Positions 7,905-16,924 of a DNA stretch of 35,717 nucleotides are shown here, piece by piece. Every line of letters starts with the position of its first letter. Position 1 is the first letter of the stretch. The stretch comes from Spirochaetia bacterium (lineage in GTDB: Bacteria > Spirochaetota > Leptospiria > Leptospirales > Leptonemataceae), in assembly GCA_009885105.1 (NCBI GenBank), contig VFLI01000091.1, positions 1 to 35,717 on the forward strand, in the 5' to 3' direction. Position numbers and translations under genes: made by a program. The notes beneath the pieces are model-generated. The model was not told the origin of the DNA. It saw only the letters and a program-made list of their open reading frames with translations, and searched no databases.

Positions 7905-8792
7905 TCAGAACTGATAAATCCAGGACAATCTCAAACCGTCGCCGACGGGAAGTATTGCCACGGCCGTCTGCGCTGTGGGACGATAAAGCACAACGTCGAC
8001 CAGATTCCAGATATACAATCCAAAAAGCGCTGTGCCGAGAAAATTGGTTCGATTGCCCCATGTCTGCATCCGCTGGCGTGAATCCGCAGTCTGCGGATAC
8101 AGCGCCGCGGCTCCTAAAATATAATACGGCGAAGGCGCCGCTGCGCCCACAGCAAAAAGCATATCAGCATTCTGAGAATAGGTTTCGCGCGAAGAAAGTG
8201 ACTGGCTGCGAAAATAGAAAGTCAATACGAACAATGACAGAAAACCGCCTCCGAACTTATATCCAGCAGATTTTCGTCCTTCATAGGACTGCCCCCATCC
8301 TGGCAGCAATGCTGAACGCCATACGGCGCCCAGAGTCGTGATTCTTCTGCCATCTACCGGGTTTCCATTTGCATCCTGCTGCTTTTTTAAGGCTTCCTGG
8401 CGAGCAGCTTCCTGTCTTGCGGCTTCTTCCCGTCTGCGAATCTCTTCCTCTTCTCGCTGTTTTGCCGCAGCCTTCTCGCGCTCTTCTCTTTCTTTTGCCA
8501 TCGCCGCTAATTTTTCTTCCTGTACTTTCTTTTCTTCATCCGAGGCCATTGTGCTTTTTTCTTCGGCTCCAAAGACGATTCGCCGGATTGACGTTTTCAA
8601 AATATCACGGTGACCGTTCTCTGTGTTGACCGTAATTTTTGATCTATCTTGAGAAATAATATTTCCGCGCACCCATTGGCCGCTTCGGAGAAATATTGTG
8701 TCAGCCTGAAGAGATAAACTCGCGACGGAGGACAGCAGAACAAACAGAATCGTCAATATTCTTTTGGTATTCTTCAATACAGAAAGCCTCAA
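7905..8792 (-). CDS. Secreted/membrane protein with coiled coil and LLPGWGQ motif
   Basis: The reading frame gives 295 residues from TTG 8792. A second TTG at 8777 has GAGG nine bases ahead and would place the signal peptide (KNTKRILTILFVLL..) right at the N-terminus, so that start is at least as likely. After the signal come a short beta-rich part (residues ~31-75), a highly charged Glu/Arg/Ala coiled coil (~84-138), and a C-terminal membrane region starting at LLPGWGQSYEGRK (~162). That motif is typical of small membrane proteins in spirochaetes and Bacteroidetes. The function is unknown. It starts 7 bases after the preceding gene on the same strand, so the two likely form an operon. Confidence 0.75.
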   Translation of the reverse strand: MRLSVLKNTKRILTILFVLLSSVASLSLQADTIFLRSGQWVRGNIISQDRSKITVNTENGHRDILKTSIRRIVFGAEEKSTMASDEEKKVQEEKLAAMAKEREEREKAAAKQREEEEIRRREEAARQEAARQEALKKQQDANGNPVDGRRITTLGAVWRSALLPGWGQSYEGRKSAGYKFGGGFLSLFVLTFYFRSQSLSSRETYSQNADMLFAVGAAAPSPYYILGAAALYPQTADSRQRMQTWGNRTNFLGTALFGLYIWNLVDVVLYRPTAQTAVAILPVGDGLRLSWIYQF

Positions 8793-8799
8793 CTGAATT

Positions 8800-9330
8800 T
8801 TAGTTTACTTTACTTAGAATTGCTTTTTCCATGCCCGGATCCATATCATAAATAGAAAATGGGTCCGGATAGATAAACCGCGGAACATATCCGATGATTT
8901 TTTCTTCCAGCTGTAAATTCTTCAGGCTGAGAAATATTATGTATTCGCCTTCTACAGGCGGTTCAGAGAAAAAGGGACCCAGTTCATCTGGTTTTAAATA
9001 ATAGCTGATGGTAAATTCCTCATCAGGGCTCACAACAAAATGCTCCGAACCTTTGTACACTCGCACGCATAGGATTCTTGACTGACCGATCAATTTTCCA
9101 CCCAGTCGATAACTCTTACTCCGAATAACCTTAGCCCTGATCACGATGTCCGATGAAGACAGCAGCTGATCAACCGAAGGAGGATCCGGTAAGGGAACAA
9201 GCGTCTCTTTCCCGGTTTCCCCGGTGTTCTCTTTCTGACCGGGCTCATCCTGTGAAAATAATCCCACTGGAAGAAACAAACAAATAAAGAAATATAATAT
9301 AATAACCCATCTAGTTGATGATAAAAACAT
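8800..9330 (-). CDS. Hypothetical secreted protein
   Basis: This is a 176-residue product with an N-terminal hydrophobic signal (WVIILYFFICLFLPVGLF, cleavage probably near FSQ), a Glu/Pro/Thr-rich linker (~28-50), and a compact mostly beta domain with SSDIVIRAKVIRSKSY and EGEYIIFLSL. The start is ATG 9330. No family was recognised; the 'sources of ... rise to' pattern of small periplasmic beta proteins fits, but that is not a functional assignment. It lies directly upstream of the coiled-coil membrane protein and is probably co-transcribed with it, and the pair may act together at the envelope. Confidence 0.7.
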   Translation of the reverse strand: MFLSSTRWVIILYFFICLFLPVGLFSQDEPGQKENTGETGKETLVPLPDPPSVDQLLSSSDIVIRAKVIRSKSYRLGGKLIGQSRILCVRVYKGSEHFVVSPDEEFTISYYLKPDELGPFFSEPPVEGEYIIFLSLKNLQLEEKIIGYVPRFIYPDPFSIYDMDPGMEKAILSKVN

Positions 9331-9486
9331 TCATGTGAAGTTTAATAATACTACAGCGTTTTGGCAACAAAAATCTGCAGAGAATGGCTGAATTTCAGTC
9401 CTATTTGATGATTTTTCTGAGCCAGCTGCCTAAAACAGAAATAAAGAGTGCTTGTCAGGGGGGATACCCGGTGGTTCTAAGATTTT

Positions 9487-10512
9487 ATGAAAATAATACC
9501 GATTGGATTCCTGTGCATCGTTTTAATACTGGTCCCCTCGATTCTGTCCGCTCAGCAGACAAATACAGGCGATACTTCTCCTGCAAATCCTTCTAAAATA
9601 CTGGATATCTCTGCCGCCGGCATGGGTGGCGCTTTCAATACAGATCTGGAAAAACGGTTTTATAATGATAAACTCGGCGGTGGATTCATGAGCGGCGGAA
9701 TCGGTTATAATTTCCCCTGGGCGAATAAAGGACTGGGAGGGATCGACCTGTCGGCACGATTGAAAATGAATAAGCTGCTGCTGTATTTTGATTATATGCG
9801 GTTCGAATCGTCACCCTTCTACCAGGGTTTTGTGACGGCAAATGCGCCCGGGATTAGCCTGTATTCTCTGGAGGATGTGAAATTTACTCCGCTGCTCCGG
9901 ACATCGACAACGGGATCGGCGGGATGGCTTTTCACTAAGCCGGAAAATACTTTCCAGGTTGCCGGTTTTATCGGCCTGCGTCGAACCGAGATCGATGCTG
10001 TTTACGGTATTACCAGAGTCAGCGGCGGATCCATCGGCGGGATTGGGTATTCTGCCGTTGAAGTGGGACACGATTCCACCAGTACAGGCCGCGCGACGGG
10101 ATTTGTATTCGGCCTGGATCTGAGATACAGGGCCAAGGAAAACCTGGAACTGCGCGGCGTATTTGCCATACAGAATCTTTCCGGCACATGGCGGCAGGAG
10201 CTGCAAACGTATCTGTTCAGTTCACGGGTGGACGCAACCTACAGAAATGAAAATGGACTCTACAGTATCAGCGGCACGCAGCTGGATCTGGGAATATACT
10301 ACACGGTAAGACCCACCTGGACGTTGTTCTTCCGGGCTCATTTTATGACATCCACAATCAAAGATTCGAAGGTGGAAAGCATCGCCCTGTCAAGCGCCGG
10401 CACGACTGCAACAAACGTATTGTTGAATTATTTACTAACCTATCCGGGCAGCGCCGCTCCGGACAAAATCCAGGCGTTTATTTTTGGAGTGGAAAAGCAG
10501 ATTGCCTTCTAA
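9487..10512 (+). CDS. Putative outer-membrane beta-barrel protein
   Basis: This is a 341-residue protein. The signal peptide is clear (MKIIPIGFLCIVLILVPSIL, cleaved around SAQ). The remainder is a series of short amphipathic strands with Gly-rich turns (GGGFMSGGIGYNF, GWLFTKPENTFQVAGFIGLR, ATGFVFGLDLRYR) and ends in a terminal Phe (QIAF), the usual C-terminal signal of outer-membrane barrels. No named family was recognised. The gene stands alone; the 156 bases before it hold no gene. The start is ATG 9487 with only a weak ribosome-binding site. Confidence 0.75.
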   Translation: MKIIPIGFLCIVLILVPSILSAQQTNTGDTSPANPSKILDISAAGMGGAFNTDLEKRFYNDKLGGGFMSGGIGYNFPWANKGLGGIDLSARLKMNKLLLYFDYMRFESSPFYQGFVTANAPGISLYSLEDVKFTPLLRTSTTGSAGWLFTKPENTFQVAGFIGLRRTEIDAVYGITRVSGGSIGGIGYSAVEVGHDSTSTGRATGFVFGLDLRYRAKENLELRGVFAIQNLSGTWRQELQTYLFSSRVDATYRNENGLYSISGTQLDLGIYYTVRPTWTLFFRAHFMTSTIKDSKVESIALSSAGTTATNVLLNYLLTYPGSAAPDKIQAFIFGVEKQIAF

Positions 10513-10582
10513 ATCAAAGGACAATTGTTCTGCTGGCACAGAAAGATTGCCGGTTCAACGGCCGAAAATAGCAGCATATGAT

Positions 10583-11086
10583 GGTATTTTTATGAAAAAA
10601 TGAAAGACCAGGGACGGAAATCTGTCCATTGCTTCGGCAGATGCCCTGTGCAATACAGATGCCAATCGGCCTTCCGCAGTGCCTGTATACAAGGCCATGC
10701 TGGGCAACAATGCCGCCCGGCGCCCCTGCACAACGGCAAACTGTACCAGTATCAGCGAAAATGTCGACTGGGTTTTGAGACCGAATACGACATACTACCG
10801 TCCAGACGGCACGACTCCATTATTAACGACTAATTCTGCCGGAATCATGCCGTTAGGAAATTTAACAAACTCGTTCACAGGCTCCGCCGATGTTTATTAC
10901 ACAGGACTTCGTGGTGTGGGCTTTGAATGGATCAGCTCCTCCGGCAGATACTGCAATGGCTGGACCGACAACACGGCCGGGTTTCAGGGCGCTGTCGGAA
11001 TCGGAAATGCAACCGGTGCGACCAGCATACGCATTGCCACGCCCAACTGTGATACTGTGCTCCCCATGCTCTGCGTAGAACAGTAG
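10583..11086 (+). pseudogene. Broken DUF1554-domain (Leptospira-type) lipoprotein gene
   Basis: The frame matches the DUF1554 (PF07588) domain from its first motif to its end: DGIF, then GNLSIASADALCNTDANRP, YKAML, CTTANC, VDWVLRPNTTYYRPDGT, TTNSAGI, CNGWT and the closing MLCVEQ. A TGA at 10601-10603 interrupts the frame between DGIF and GNLS, where the family has an uninterrupted strand. No signal peptide or lipobox precedes it. A GTG at 10679 would give a 135-residue product lacking the first part of the domain, which is unlikely to fold or be exported. The family consists mainly of exported lipoproteins in Leptospira. I judge this to be a decayed copy; a sequencing error is less likely because the signal peptide is missing too. 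Confidence 0.65.
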
Positions 11087-11148
11087 GGATTGATCGAACG
11101 CCCTGTTTTCTGATTTCCGGCCTGCCCTTACCTGCGAAAACTGACGAG

Positions 11149-12324
11149 ATGAGCGTATCCACTCAATCAGACGTTGACATTTCAGAATTCCTGGAACTGG
11201 CCGCGCGGTTCGGCGAGAAAGAACTCGACAGTTCAGAAAAAGTTAATGATGAATCGCAAACCTTTGACAGGAATCTATTTAAAAAAGCCGGAGAAATGGG
11301 ACTGACGGGACTCATTGCCTCAGAAGAAAACGGCGGGTCGGCCCTGGGCTACGAATCGTATGCACTGATTCTGGAAGAAATCGCCTGCTACAGTTCATCG
11401 TTTGCCGTAACTATTGCGGTCAACGGTCTGCCGCAGATCATGCTCGAACGTCATGGCACGCCGGATCAAAAAAAGCGCTGGCTTCCGGCTCTGGCATCGG
11501 CCGAACACCTGGGCGCTTTTGCGCTGACGGAGGCGCACTGCGGCTCCGATGCAGCGGCTCTCACAACGAAAGCAAAAAAAATCGACGGTAAATATATACT
11601 GAACGGAAGCAAGCAGTTCATCACACATGCAGGTTTTGCGGACTGCTATCTGGTGATGGCCAGAACCGGCGGCGAAGGCGCTTCGGGAATATCGTGTTTC
11701 TACGTGGAAGGAAATGCGCAGGGTTTGTCAGCGGGCAGAAAAGAGGACAAAATGGGCTGGAGAACCAGCCCCACGGGCAGCATCATCCTGGAAAACACGT
11801 CCGTCGACCTGGATCATCTTGTGGGAAAGGAAGGCCAGGGATTTTCCGTTGCGATGGAAGCGCTGGACAGCGGACGCATCACAATAGCGGCAACGGCAGT
11901 GGGCATCGCTCGCCGGGCCCTCGATGAATCGTTGAAATACGCGAATCAGAGAAAAGCCTTCGGGAAATCGATAGCAGATTTTCAGGGTCTGCAGTGGATG
12001 GTTGCGGATATGGACACGGCGATTTCGGCATCGCGGCTTCTGGTTCTGGATGCGGCGCGACGCAAGGACGCGGGAAAACCGTACAGCCGTCAGGCAAGTC
12101 AGGCTAAAATGTTCGCCACGGATACGGCAATGAAAGTCACTACGGACGCAGTTCAGATATTCGGCGGTTACGGCTACATGAAAGAGTATCCGGTGGAGCG
12201 CCTTATGCGCGATGCGAAAGCCACACAGATTGTAGAAGGAACAAATCAAATTCAAAAAAATATTATCGCCAAGATGCTGGGCAGAATCAAAGAAAAAACA
12301 GGTCTCAGATATGAATCGCTCTAG
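11149..12324 (+). CDS. Acyl-CoA dehydrogenase
   Basis: This is a 391-residue FAD enzyme of short/medium-chain acyl-CoA dehydrogenase size. It oxidises acyl-CoA to trans-2-enoyl-CoA in the cytoplasm and passes electrons to ETF. Visible marks are the FAD/substrate signature FALTEAHCGSDAAAL (124-138), FITHAG near 158, the second signature IFGGYGYMKEYPVERLMRDA (337-356) and the catalytic base E363 in VEGTNQIQ. The Glu in the EGTNQ position matches the butyryl/medium-chain type and not the isovaleryl type. ATG 11149 is the natural start. The chain-length preference cannot be read from sequence. It sits 19 bases before lepA, so co-transcription is likely although no functional link is known. Confidence 0.93.
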   Translation: MSVSTQSDVDISEFLELAARFGEKELDSSEKVNDESQTFDRNLFKKAGEMGLTGLIASEENGGSALGYESYALILEEIACYSSSFAVTIAVNGLPQIMLERHGTPDQKKRWLPALASAEHLGAFALTEAHCGSDAAALTTKAKKIDGKYILNGSKQFITHAGFADCYLVMARTGGEGASGISCFYVEGNAQGLSAGRKEDKMGWRTSPTGSIILENTSVDLDHLVGKEGQGFSVAMEALDSGRITIAATAVGIARRALDESLKYANQRKAFGKSIADFQGLQWMVADMDTAISASRLLVLDAARRKDAGKPYSRQASQAKMFATDTAMKVTTDAVQIFGGYGYMKEYPVERLMRDAKATQIVEGTNQIQKNIIAKMLGRIKEKTGLRYESL

Positions 12325-12343
12325 AGAAGAAATTTAATCAAGC

Positions 12344-14152
12344 ATGACAGACATAAAAAAAATAAGAAACTTTTCGATCATCGCGCATATCGACCATGGA
12401 AAATCAACCCTGGCCGACCGTCTGCTGGAGATCGCCGGCGTTACAAATGACCGTACCAAGCGCGATCAGATTCTCGACACGATGGATATCGAGCGGGAGA
12501 GAGGAATCACGATAAAATCGAATTCTGCAACTTTCCGGTACACCACTAAATTTGACAATGTTGAATACACTTACAACCTGATTGATACGCCAGGGCATGT
12601 GGATTTCACATACGAAGTTTCACGCTCTCTTGCCGCCTGCGAGGGCGTGCTTCTGCTTGTCGACGCCACGCAGGGAGTGGAGGCTCAGACTCTGGCCAAT
12701 CTTTATCTGGCGATGGAACACAATCTGCACATCATTCCGATCATCAATAAGATCGATCTGCCGGCAGCGGACATCGGCCGGTGCATGAATTTGATCGAAA
12801 AATCTCTGGGCCTCAATCCGGAGGAAGCGATTCCCATCTCGGCCAAGACAGGACAGAATGTGCCTGAGATACTTGAGTCCATTGCAAAAAACATCCCCTG
12901 CCCCACCGGCGACCCCGACAGGCCCGTGACCGCCTTGATTTACGATTCATACTACGATACATATTCCGGCGCCGTCATGAAGGTGCGTGTATTCGACGGA
13001 ACGATCCGCAAGCAGGACAGAATACAGCTGATGAGAGTCGATAAGAGTTTTCTCGTCACAGAGGTTGGAATCTCGACCATTGTGCAGATTCAAAAACAGG
13101 AGCTCACTGCCGGTGAAGTTGGTTATATTATTGCCGGCATCAAATCTGTGGAAGACACCAGGGTCGGCGACACGGTGACTCTCAGCACAAACCCGGCCGC
13201 GTCTCCCCTGCCCGGTTATCGCGAGGCCAAGCCTATGGTTTTCGCCGGACTTTTTCCGGTGAACGGCGAGGATTACGAAGAACTCAAAGAAGCCATATCA
13301 AAATTAAAAATGAACGACGCGGCGCTTGCCTTTGAACCAGAAAACTCGTTGGCTCTGGGATTTGGATTTCGCGTCGGTTACCTGGGTCTCCTGCATATGG
13401 AGATTGTGCAGGAGCGTCTCGAGCGCGAATTCAATCTGGCGCTTATCAACACGGCTCCGTCTGTGAAGTATAAAGTGTACTTTAACTCCGGCGAAATCCG
13501 CGAAATCGACAATCCGGCCGACTGGCCGAATCCGATGATGCTCGCAAGAATGGAGGAACCGTACGTGAGGGCCACCGTTCTGACTCCTCCCGATTATCTT
13601 GGAAATATCATCTCTCTCTTACAGGAGAAGCGCGCCGAACAGGAAAATCTCATGTATCTGGAAGACGGCAAGGTGCAGCTGGTCTATCGAATGCCTCTGG
13701 CCGAGTTAATATTTGAATTCTATGACAAATTGAAATCCTGCTCTCGCGGTTATGCTTCGCTTGACTACGAACTGGCCGAATACCGAGAATCAAATCTTGT
13801 GAAAGTGGACGTGCTGGTGAATTCGGAACCGGTGGATGCGCTGGCTATGATCGTTCATAAAACAAGAGCGGACAGCCGGGGCCGGACTCTGGTGGAAAGA
13901 TTGAAAGATCTGATTCCCAGACATCAATTCCTGATACCGATTCAGGCGGCGATCGGGGCTAAAGTGATCGCCCGGGAAAATATTGCGGCTCTGCGTAAGA
14001 ATGTGACCGCGAAATGCTACGGCGGTGATATATCAAGAAAAAAGAAATTACTGCAAAAACAGAAAGAAGGTAAAAAACGTATGAAGCAGGTCGGCTCGGT
14101 TGAGATTCCTCAAGAGGCATTTCTCGCTGTGCTGAAATCTGATGGCGATTGA
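12344..14152 (+). CDS. lepA: Elongation factor 4 (back-translocating GTPase LepA)
   Basis: This 602-residue translational GTPase has full LepA length. G1 is AHIDHGKST (14-22), G3 DTPGH (81-85) and G4 NKID (135-138), followed by EF-G-like domains II, III and V. The LepA-specific C-terminal tail ([20 protein letters not shown] and KRMKQVG) is complete. EF4 binds ribosomes and affects elongation and 30S biogenesis, especially under stress. It has no signal sequence and acts on ribosomes at the membrane or in the cytoplasm. ATG 12344 is the family start. Confidence 0.97.
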   Translation: MTDIKKIRNFSIIAHIDHGKSTLADRLLEIAGVTNDRTKRDQILDTMDIERERGITIKSNSATFRYTTKFDNVEYTYNLIDTPGHVDFTYEVSRSLAACEGVLLLVDATQGVEAQTLANLYLAMEHNLHIIPIINKIDLPAADIGRCMNLIEKSLGLNPEEAIPISAKTGQNVPEILESIAKNIPCPTGDPDRPVTALIYDSYYDTYSGAVMKVRVFDGTIRKQDRIQLMRVDKSFLVTEVGISTIVQIQKQELTAGEVGYIIAGIKSVEDTRVGDTVTLSTNPAASPLPGYREAKPMVFAGLFPVNGEDYEELKEAISKLKMNDAALAFEPENSLALGFGFRVGYLGLLHMEIVQERLEREFNLALINTAPSVKYKVYFNSGEIREIDNPADWPNPMMLARMEEPYVRATVLTPPDYLGNIISLLQEKRAEQENLMYLEDGKVQLVYRMPLAELIFEFYDKLKSCSRGYASLDYELAEYRESNLVKVDVLVNSEPVDALAMIVHKTRADSRGRTLVERLKDLIPRHQFLIPIQAAIGAKVIARENIAALRKNVTAKCYGGDISRKKKLLQKQKEGKKRMKQVGSVEIPQEAFLAVLKSDGD

Positions 14153-14208
14153 AAGCCAGCAACTGAATACCCGGCCGGATATGTCTTTTCTATGGAAGTT
14201 ATCAGATA

Positions 14209-15183
14209 ATGAAGATTTTTCTGCTGTTAAGAGAAAAACTGCCGCCCATCGCAGCCTCCTTGCTATTTTTATTTTTTTTAATTCCGCACTGTCAGAGTGT
14301 GAATGTCATTGTGTATCAATATCGCTCAGTCGCTGAGCCGACCAGCGCTCCAGAAAGAAGAATTTCCCATTTCGATGAATTCAAGATTCTTCGATTTCAT
14401 GAAAAAAGGCGCGGGATCGAAATTACAGGCACTCTATACCAAAAAGAGTATTTTAAGACTGTCGCGCGCGCCCTCAACAGCGGAGCCGAACTGCCCGGAA
14501 GAGTTCCGGATCTGTTTCCCGTAAAGATGCAGATATTCAATTACGGTGAGTCGCCGGTGCGAATTGATTTTTACCGTTTCATTCTGCGAAACACGCGCAG
14601 CGGTGAAACATTTCCCTGCCTGAGACCTGAAAAATATCAGGCAGAAGTTTACATGGAGGGGTTGAGCAGTTTTCCTTATTTCTGGGCATTCGAGCAGAAA
14701 GAAGGATTCAGATTTCTTCATCCTCTGCCGGACTGGTATTTCCTGGGACACCGGCCCATGACGCCGTCGCGCGGAGAGTCTGATCAGAGAATCCGGCAGG
14801 ATCTCGCAAGTATTTCAGTTCAGCATTCGCACGAAACTCTGGTGAGTCCCGGACATGAACTGAAAGGCATCCTTCTTTTTCCGGAAATTCCGGCAGGCCA
14901 GACCTATTCCCTGGAGATTACGCCAGTGGCTGCCGGCAGTGAGAAAGTTTCAGCAGCAGAACGAATTTTCGAATTCACCCCCCTCGTATTTGAACTGCGC
15001 GCAGTTAGATACGAAGCAGACCTTGAAGAAGAATCTCCTCTTCTGGATAAAAAATGGGAAGATATTCTGGAAGCAGAAGAAACATCAGACAGACGCAGCC
15101 TGCGAGATTTATACGTAATGCACCGTCAGTATGAGGAACATGAAAAAGTATCAACCGGCAGAAATCCGACTGCCGGCCCCTGA
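14209..15183 (+). CDS. Putative lipoprotein of unknown function
   Basis: This is a 324-residue product. The N-terminus has a basic stretch, a hydrophobic core (ASLLFLFFLIP) and a lipobox-like IPHC with Cys28, an acceptable spirochaetal form. The mature part is a mixed alpha/beta domain with many aromatic residues (PDWYFLGHRPM, FPVKMQIFNYGESPVRIDFYRF) and an acidic C-terminus. The phrase NYGESPVRIDFYRFILRN resembles beta-sandwich 'NTF/DUF' envelope proteins, but I recognise no family. The gene follows lepA in the same direction after 56 bases. Confidence 0.7.
   Translation: MKIFLLLREKLPPIAASLLFLFFLIPHCQSVNVIVYQYRSVAEPTSAPERRISHFDEFKILRFHEKRRGIEITGTLYQKEYFKTVARALNSGAELPGRVPDLFPVKMQIFNYGESPVRIDFYRFILRNTRSGETFPCLRPEKYQAEVYMEGLSSFPYFWAFEQKEGFRFLHPLPDWYFLGHRPMTPSRGESDQRIRQDLASISVQHSHETLVSPGHELKGILLFPEIPAGQTYSLEITPVAAGSEKVSAAERIFEFTPLVFELRAVRYEADLEEESPLLDKKWEDILEAEETSDRRSLRDLYVMHRQYEEHEKVSTGRNPTAGP
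15155..15176. terminator. GC-rich hairpin at the end of the lipoprotein gene
   Basis: CCGGCAG and CTGCCGG form 7-base perfect arms around an 8-base loop, just before the stop of the plus-strand lipoprotein gene and between convergent genes. There is no clear U-run. A further 10-base palindrome ATCTTAAGAT lies at 15183-15192. It may limit read-through between the convergent genes, but this is weakly supported. Confidence 0.35.
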
Positions 15184-15217
15184 TCTTAAGATTTCTATAC
15201 GAAAAATATCAGAACGA

Positions 15218-15664
15218 TCAATGACTTTCTGAAGCCCTTCTTTTTGATATGTCCATGATTTCTTTGCATTCAGCAATTGTATTGGTCATAATCTGATCAC
15301 AGCTTGCGGCCGGAATCGCTTCCGCACATTTCCTGGCCGCGGTCTTTTCCTCATCTGACATATTTTCATAATCTGCTTTGCCCGCAGCCTGGGATTTATC
15401 CGCTTCAGCGCGGCATTTTGCCGCAGTCGGCATCTGCGCTTCCATCATTTTGCGCGCTTCCGGGGGAAGATTTTTCATCTGGGCTTCCATGCCCGCCATT
15501 TTTTCTTTCATGCAGGTTTCCATCTTATCACAAATCGCGTAGGCGGATCGAATGGACCAGTTGTCATCGCCGCCGCCGCTTCCTGACGAAGAAGAATCGC
15601 CCTTATTGCAGGCTGCCTGAAAGATCAGTGTTGTTGTTAGAACGAGAAAGATTAATTGTTTCAT
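15218..15664 (-). CDS. Small Cys-containing helical lipoprotein
   Basis: The start is taken at ATG 15664 because this places a classic signal peptide (MKQLIFLVLTTTLIFQAAC) at the N-terminus, with the lipobox Cys at residue 19; the frame is open another 12 codons upstream to a TTG. The mature protein is Ser/Gly-rich at first (GDSSSSGSGGGDD) and then helical and charged, with five further Cys (ICDKMETC, KC, KC, SCDQ, EC) that may form disulfides. It recalls the small all-helical lipoproteins found in Leptospira, although no exact family was recognised. It is convergent with the preceding lipoprotein gene and lies 36 bases downstream of the muramidase gene on the same strand. Confidence 0.72.
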   Translation of the reverse strand: MKQLIFLVLTTTLIFQAACNKGDSSSSGSGGGDDNWSIRSAYAICDKMETCMKEKMAGMEAQMKNLPPEARKMMEAQMPTAAKCRAEADKSQAAGKADYENMSDEEKTAARKCAEAIPAASCDQIMTNTIAECKEIMDISKRRASESH

Positions 15665-15700
15665 ACGAATATACAAAATTAAAGGGCGTTTTAGAAGCAA

Positions 15701-16885
15701 TCAATTTTCCTGCCCCGGATCTGCCTGCAGCAGAGGAGAATCGTAAAGAAGGAGGGGCGTCACTTCCCGAATCCAGCGCAATTCCGCTTCTTCCATCAGC
15801 TGTCGTATCCTCTGATATCCGCAATTGCCGTTCAAATACTCCAAAATTGCCGAATCGCCGCACAAAATTTCAATCGCCGGCCGATCCGAGCGGAATTCGT
15901 ACACACCCTTCAGCCACTCAAAACTGTCCCTGGAATTTTCCCGGATCCAGCGCAGCAGCCGAAGTGTGTGACCCAGAGAATGATACGGTTCTGCGGCAAT
16001 ATGTATTTGAAAACCTTCGCAGATCTGTCCTTTGTATTTGTGAAATGTAGGAATGAAACGCAGGGGTCTCAATGTGCAGCCTGGATGTACGATCGGTTTT
16101 TTCTGATGAATCCAGCGCATGTACGGCGCGCCGAAAATTTCAAAAGGCCTTGTCGTTCCCCGGCCTTCGCTGAGATTGGCGCCCTCCAGAAGACACTGGC
16201 CCGGATACACGAGCGGAGTTGCCGGCCCGGGCATATTGGGAGAAGGCGCGATCTCCCAGGTTCGGAGCGAAGCTTGAGGCGGAATAATTTCGAGATCAAA
16301 ATCATATCCTATTTGTTTTTTATAAAATAAACACAATTCTCCCATCGTCAGTCCGTGCCTGTGGATCAGGCCCGGCCGGCCCACAAACGATTGGTATTCA
16401 GCAGGGAGGATTGTGCCTTCTACCTGCCTTCCCGCAGGATTGAAACGATCCAGAATGTATATCTTCAGTTTGAGTTTTTCGCGCGCGATCGTATCAAAAA
16501 TATAGCTGACCGTGGTGGCAAAGGTGTAATACCGGCTCCCCACATCGGCAATATCAAGAATCAGCGCATCCAGATCCCGCAGAAGATCAGGCCTTACGAA
16601 CAGAGTGGATTCTGTTTCACCGTAAAGAGAAATGAATTCCACATCCGGACGAAGGATCGAATAATCGGATGCGTCCGATAGCGGAATCTGGTCCTGAAGC
16701 TCAGCAAAAAGGCCGTGTTCCGGTATAAAAACACGTTTCAGGTTGGGACCAAGCAGCTGGAACAGATACCGGCCCGTCAGGAAGTCAAATGAAGTTTGAT
16801 TGCATAAAACTGCAAGTTTTCCCTCTCTCAGGATTGCATCCTTTTTTGCCAGGAGCTTCCCGATCGTCGAATAATTGTCAGACAT
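15701..16885 (-). CDS. namZ: DUF1343 family exo-beta-N-acetylmuramidase (NamZ-like)
   Basis: The family hydrolyses terminal MurNAc from peptidoglycan fragments. Hallmarks are visible: CNQTS, IPEHGLF (PEHG at 55-58 holds the expected catalytic Glu), SLYGET, DIADVGSRYYTF, LDRFNPAGR, SFVGRPGLIHRHGLTMGELC, PSPNMPGPATPLVYPGQC and SEGRGTTRPFEIFGAP. ATG 16885 is chosen because AAAGGGGA lies about eight bases ahead; a longer frame to 16954 has no such site. With this start the protein has 394 residues and no evident signal peptide, whereas many relatives are exported, so it may act on imported muropeptides in the cytoplasm. It is divergent from the helicase gene. The family assignment is strong; exact activity is inferred. 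Confidence 0.9.
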   Translation of the reverse strand: MSDNYSTIGKLLAKKDAILREGKLAVLCNQTSFDFLTGRYLFQLLGPNLKRVFIPEHGLFAELQDQIPLSDASDYSILRPDVEFISLYGETESTLFVRPDLLRDLDALILDIADVGSRYYTFATTVSYIFDTIAREKLKLKIYILDRFNPAGRQVEGTILPAEYQSFVGRPGLIHRHGLTMGELCLFYKKQIGYDFDLEIIPPQASLRTWEIAPSPNMPGPATPLVYPGQCLLEGANLSEGRGTTRPFEIFGAPYMRWIHQKKPIVHPGCTLRPLRFIPTFHKYKGQICEGFQIHIAAEPYHSLGHTLRLLRWIRENSRDSFEWLKGVYEFRSDRPAIEILCGDSAILEYLNGNCGYQRIRQLMEEAELRWIREVTPLLLYDSPLLQADPGQEN

Positions 16886-16924
16886 TTCATTTTCCCCTTT
16901 ACCGCAGGACCGTACCGCCGTATT

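Noticed and set aside
9384..9596. 70-codon plus-strand frame ahead of the barrel protein
   Set aside because: It overlaps the signal peptide region of the barrel gene in another frame and has no ribosome site or recognisable domain.
11728..12255. 175-codon minus-strand frame
   Set aside because: It is antisense to the acyl-CoA dehydrogenase C-terminal domain.
15304..16050. 248-codon plus-strand frame
   Set aside because: It runs antisense across the small lipoprotein and NamZ genes, both well supported; composition is Pro/Ser/Arg-rich as in shadows.
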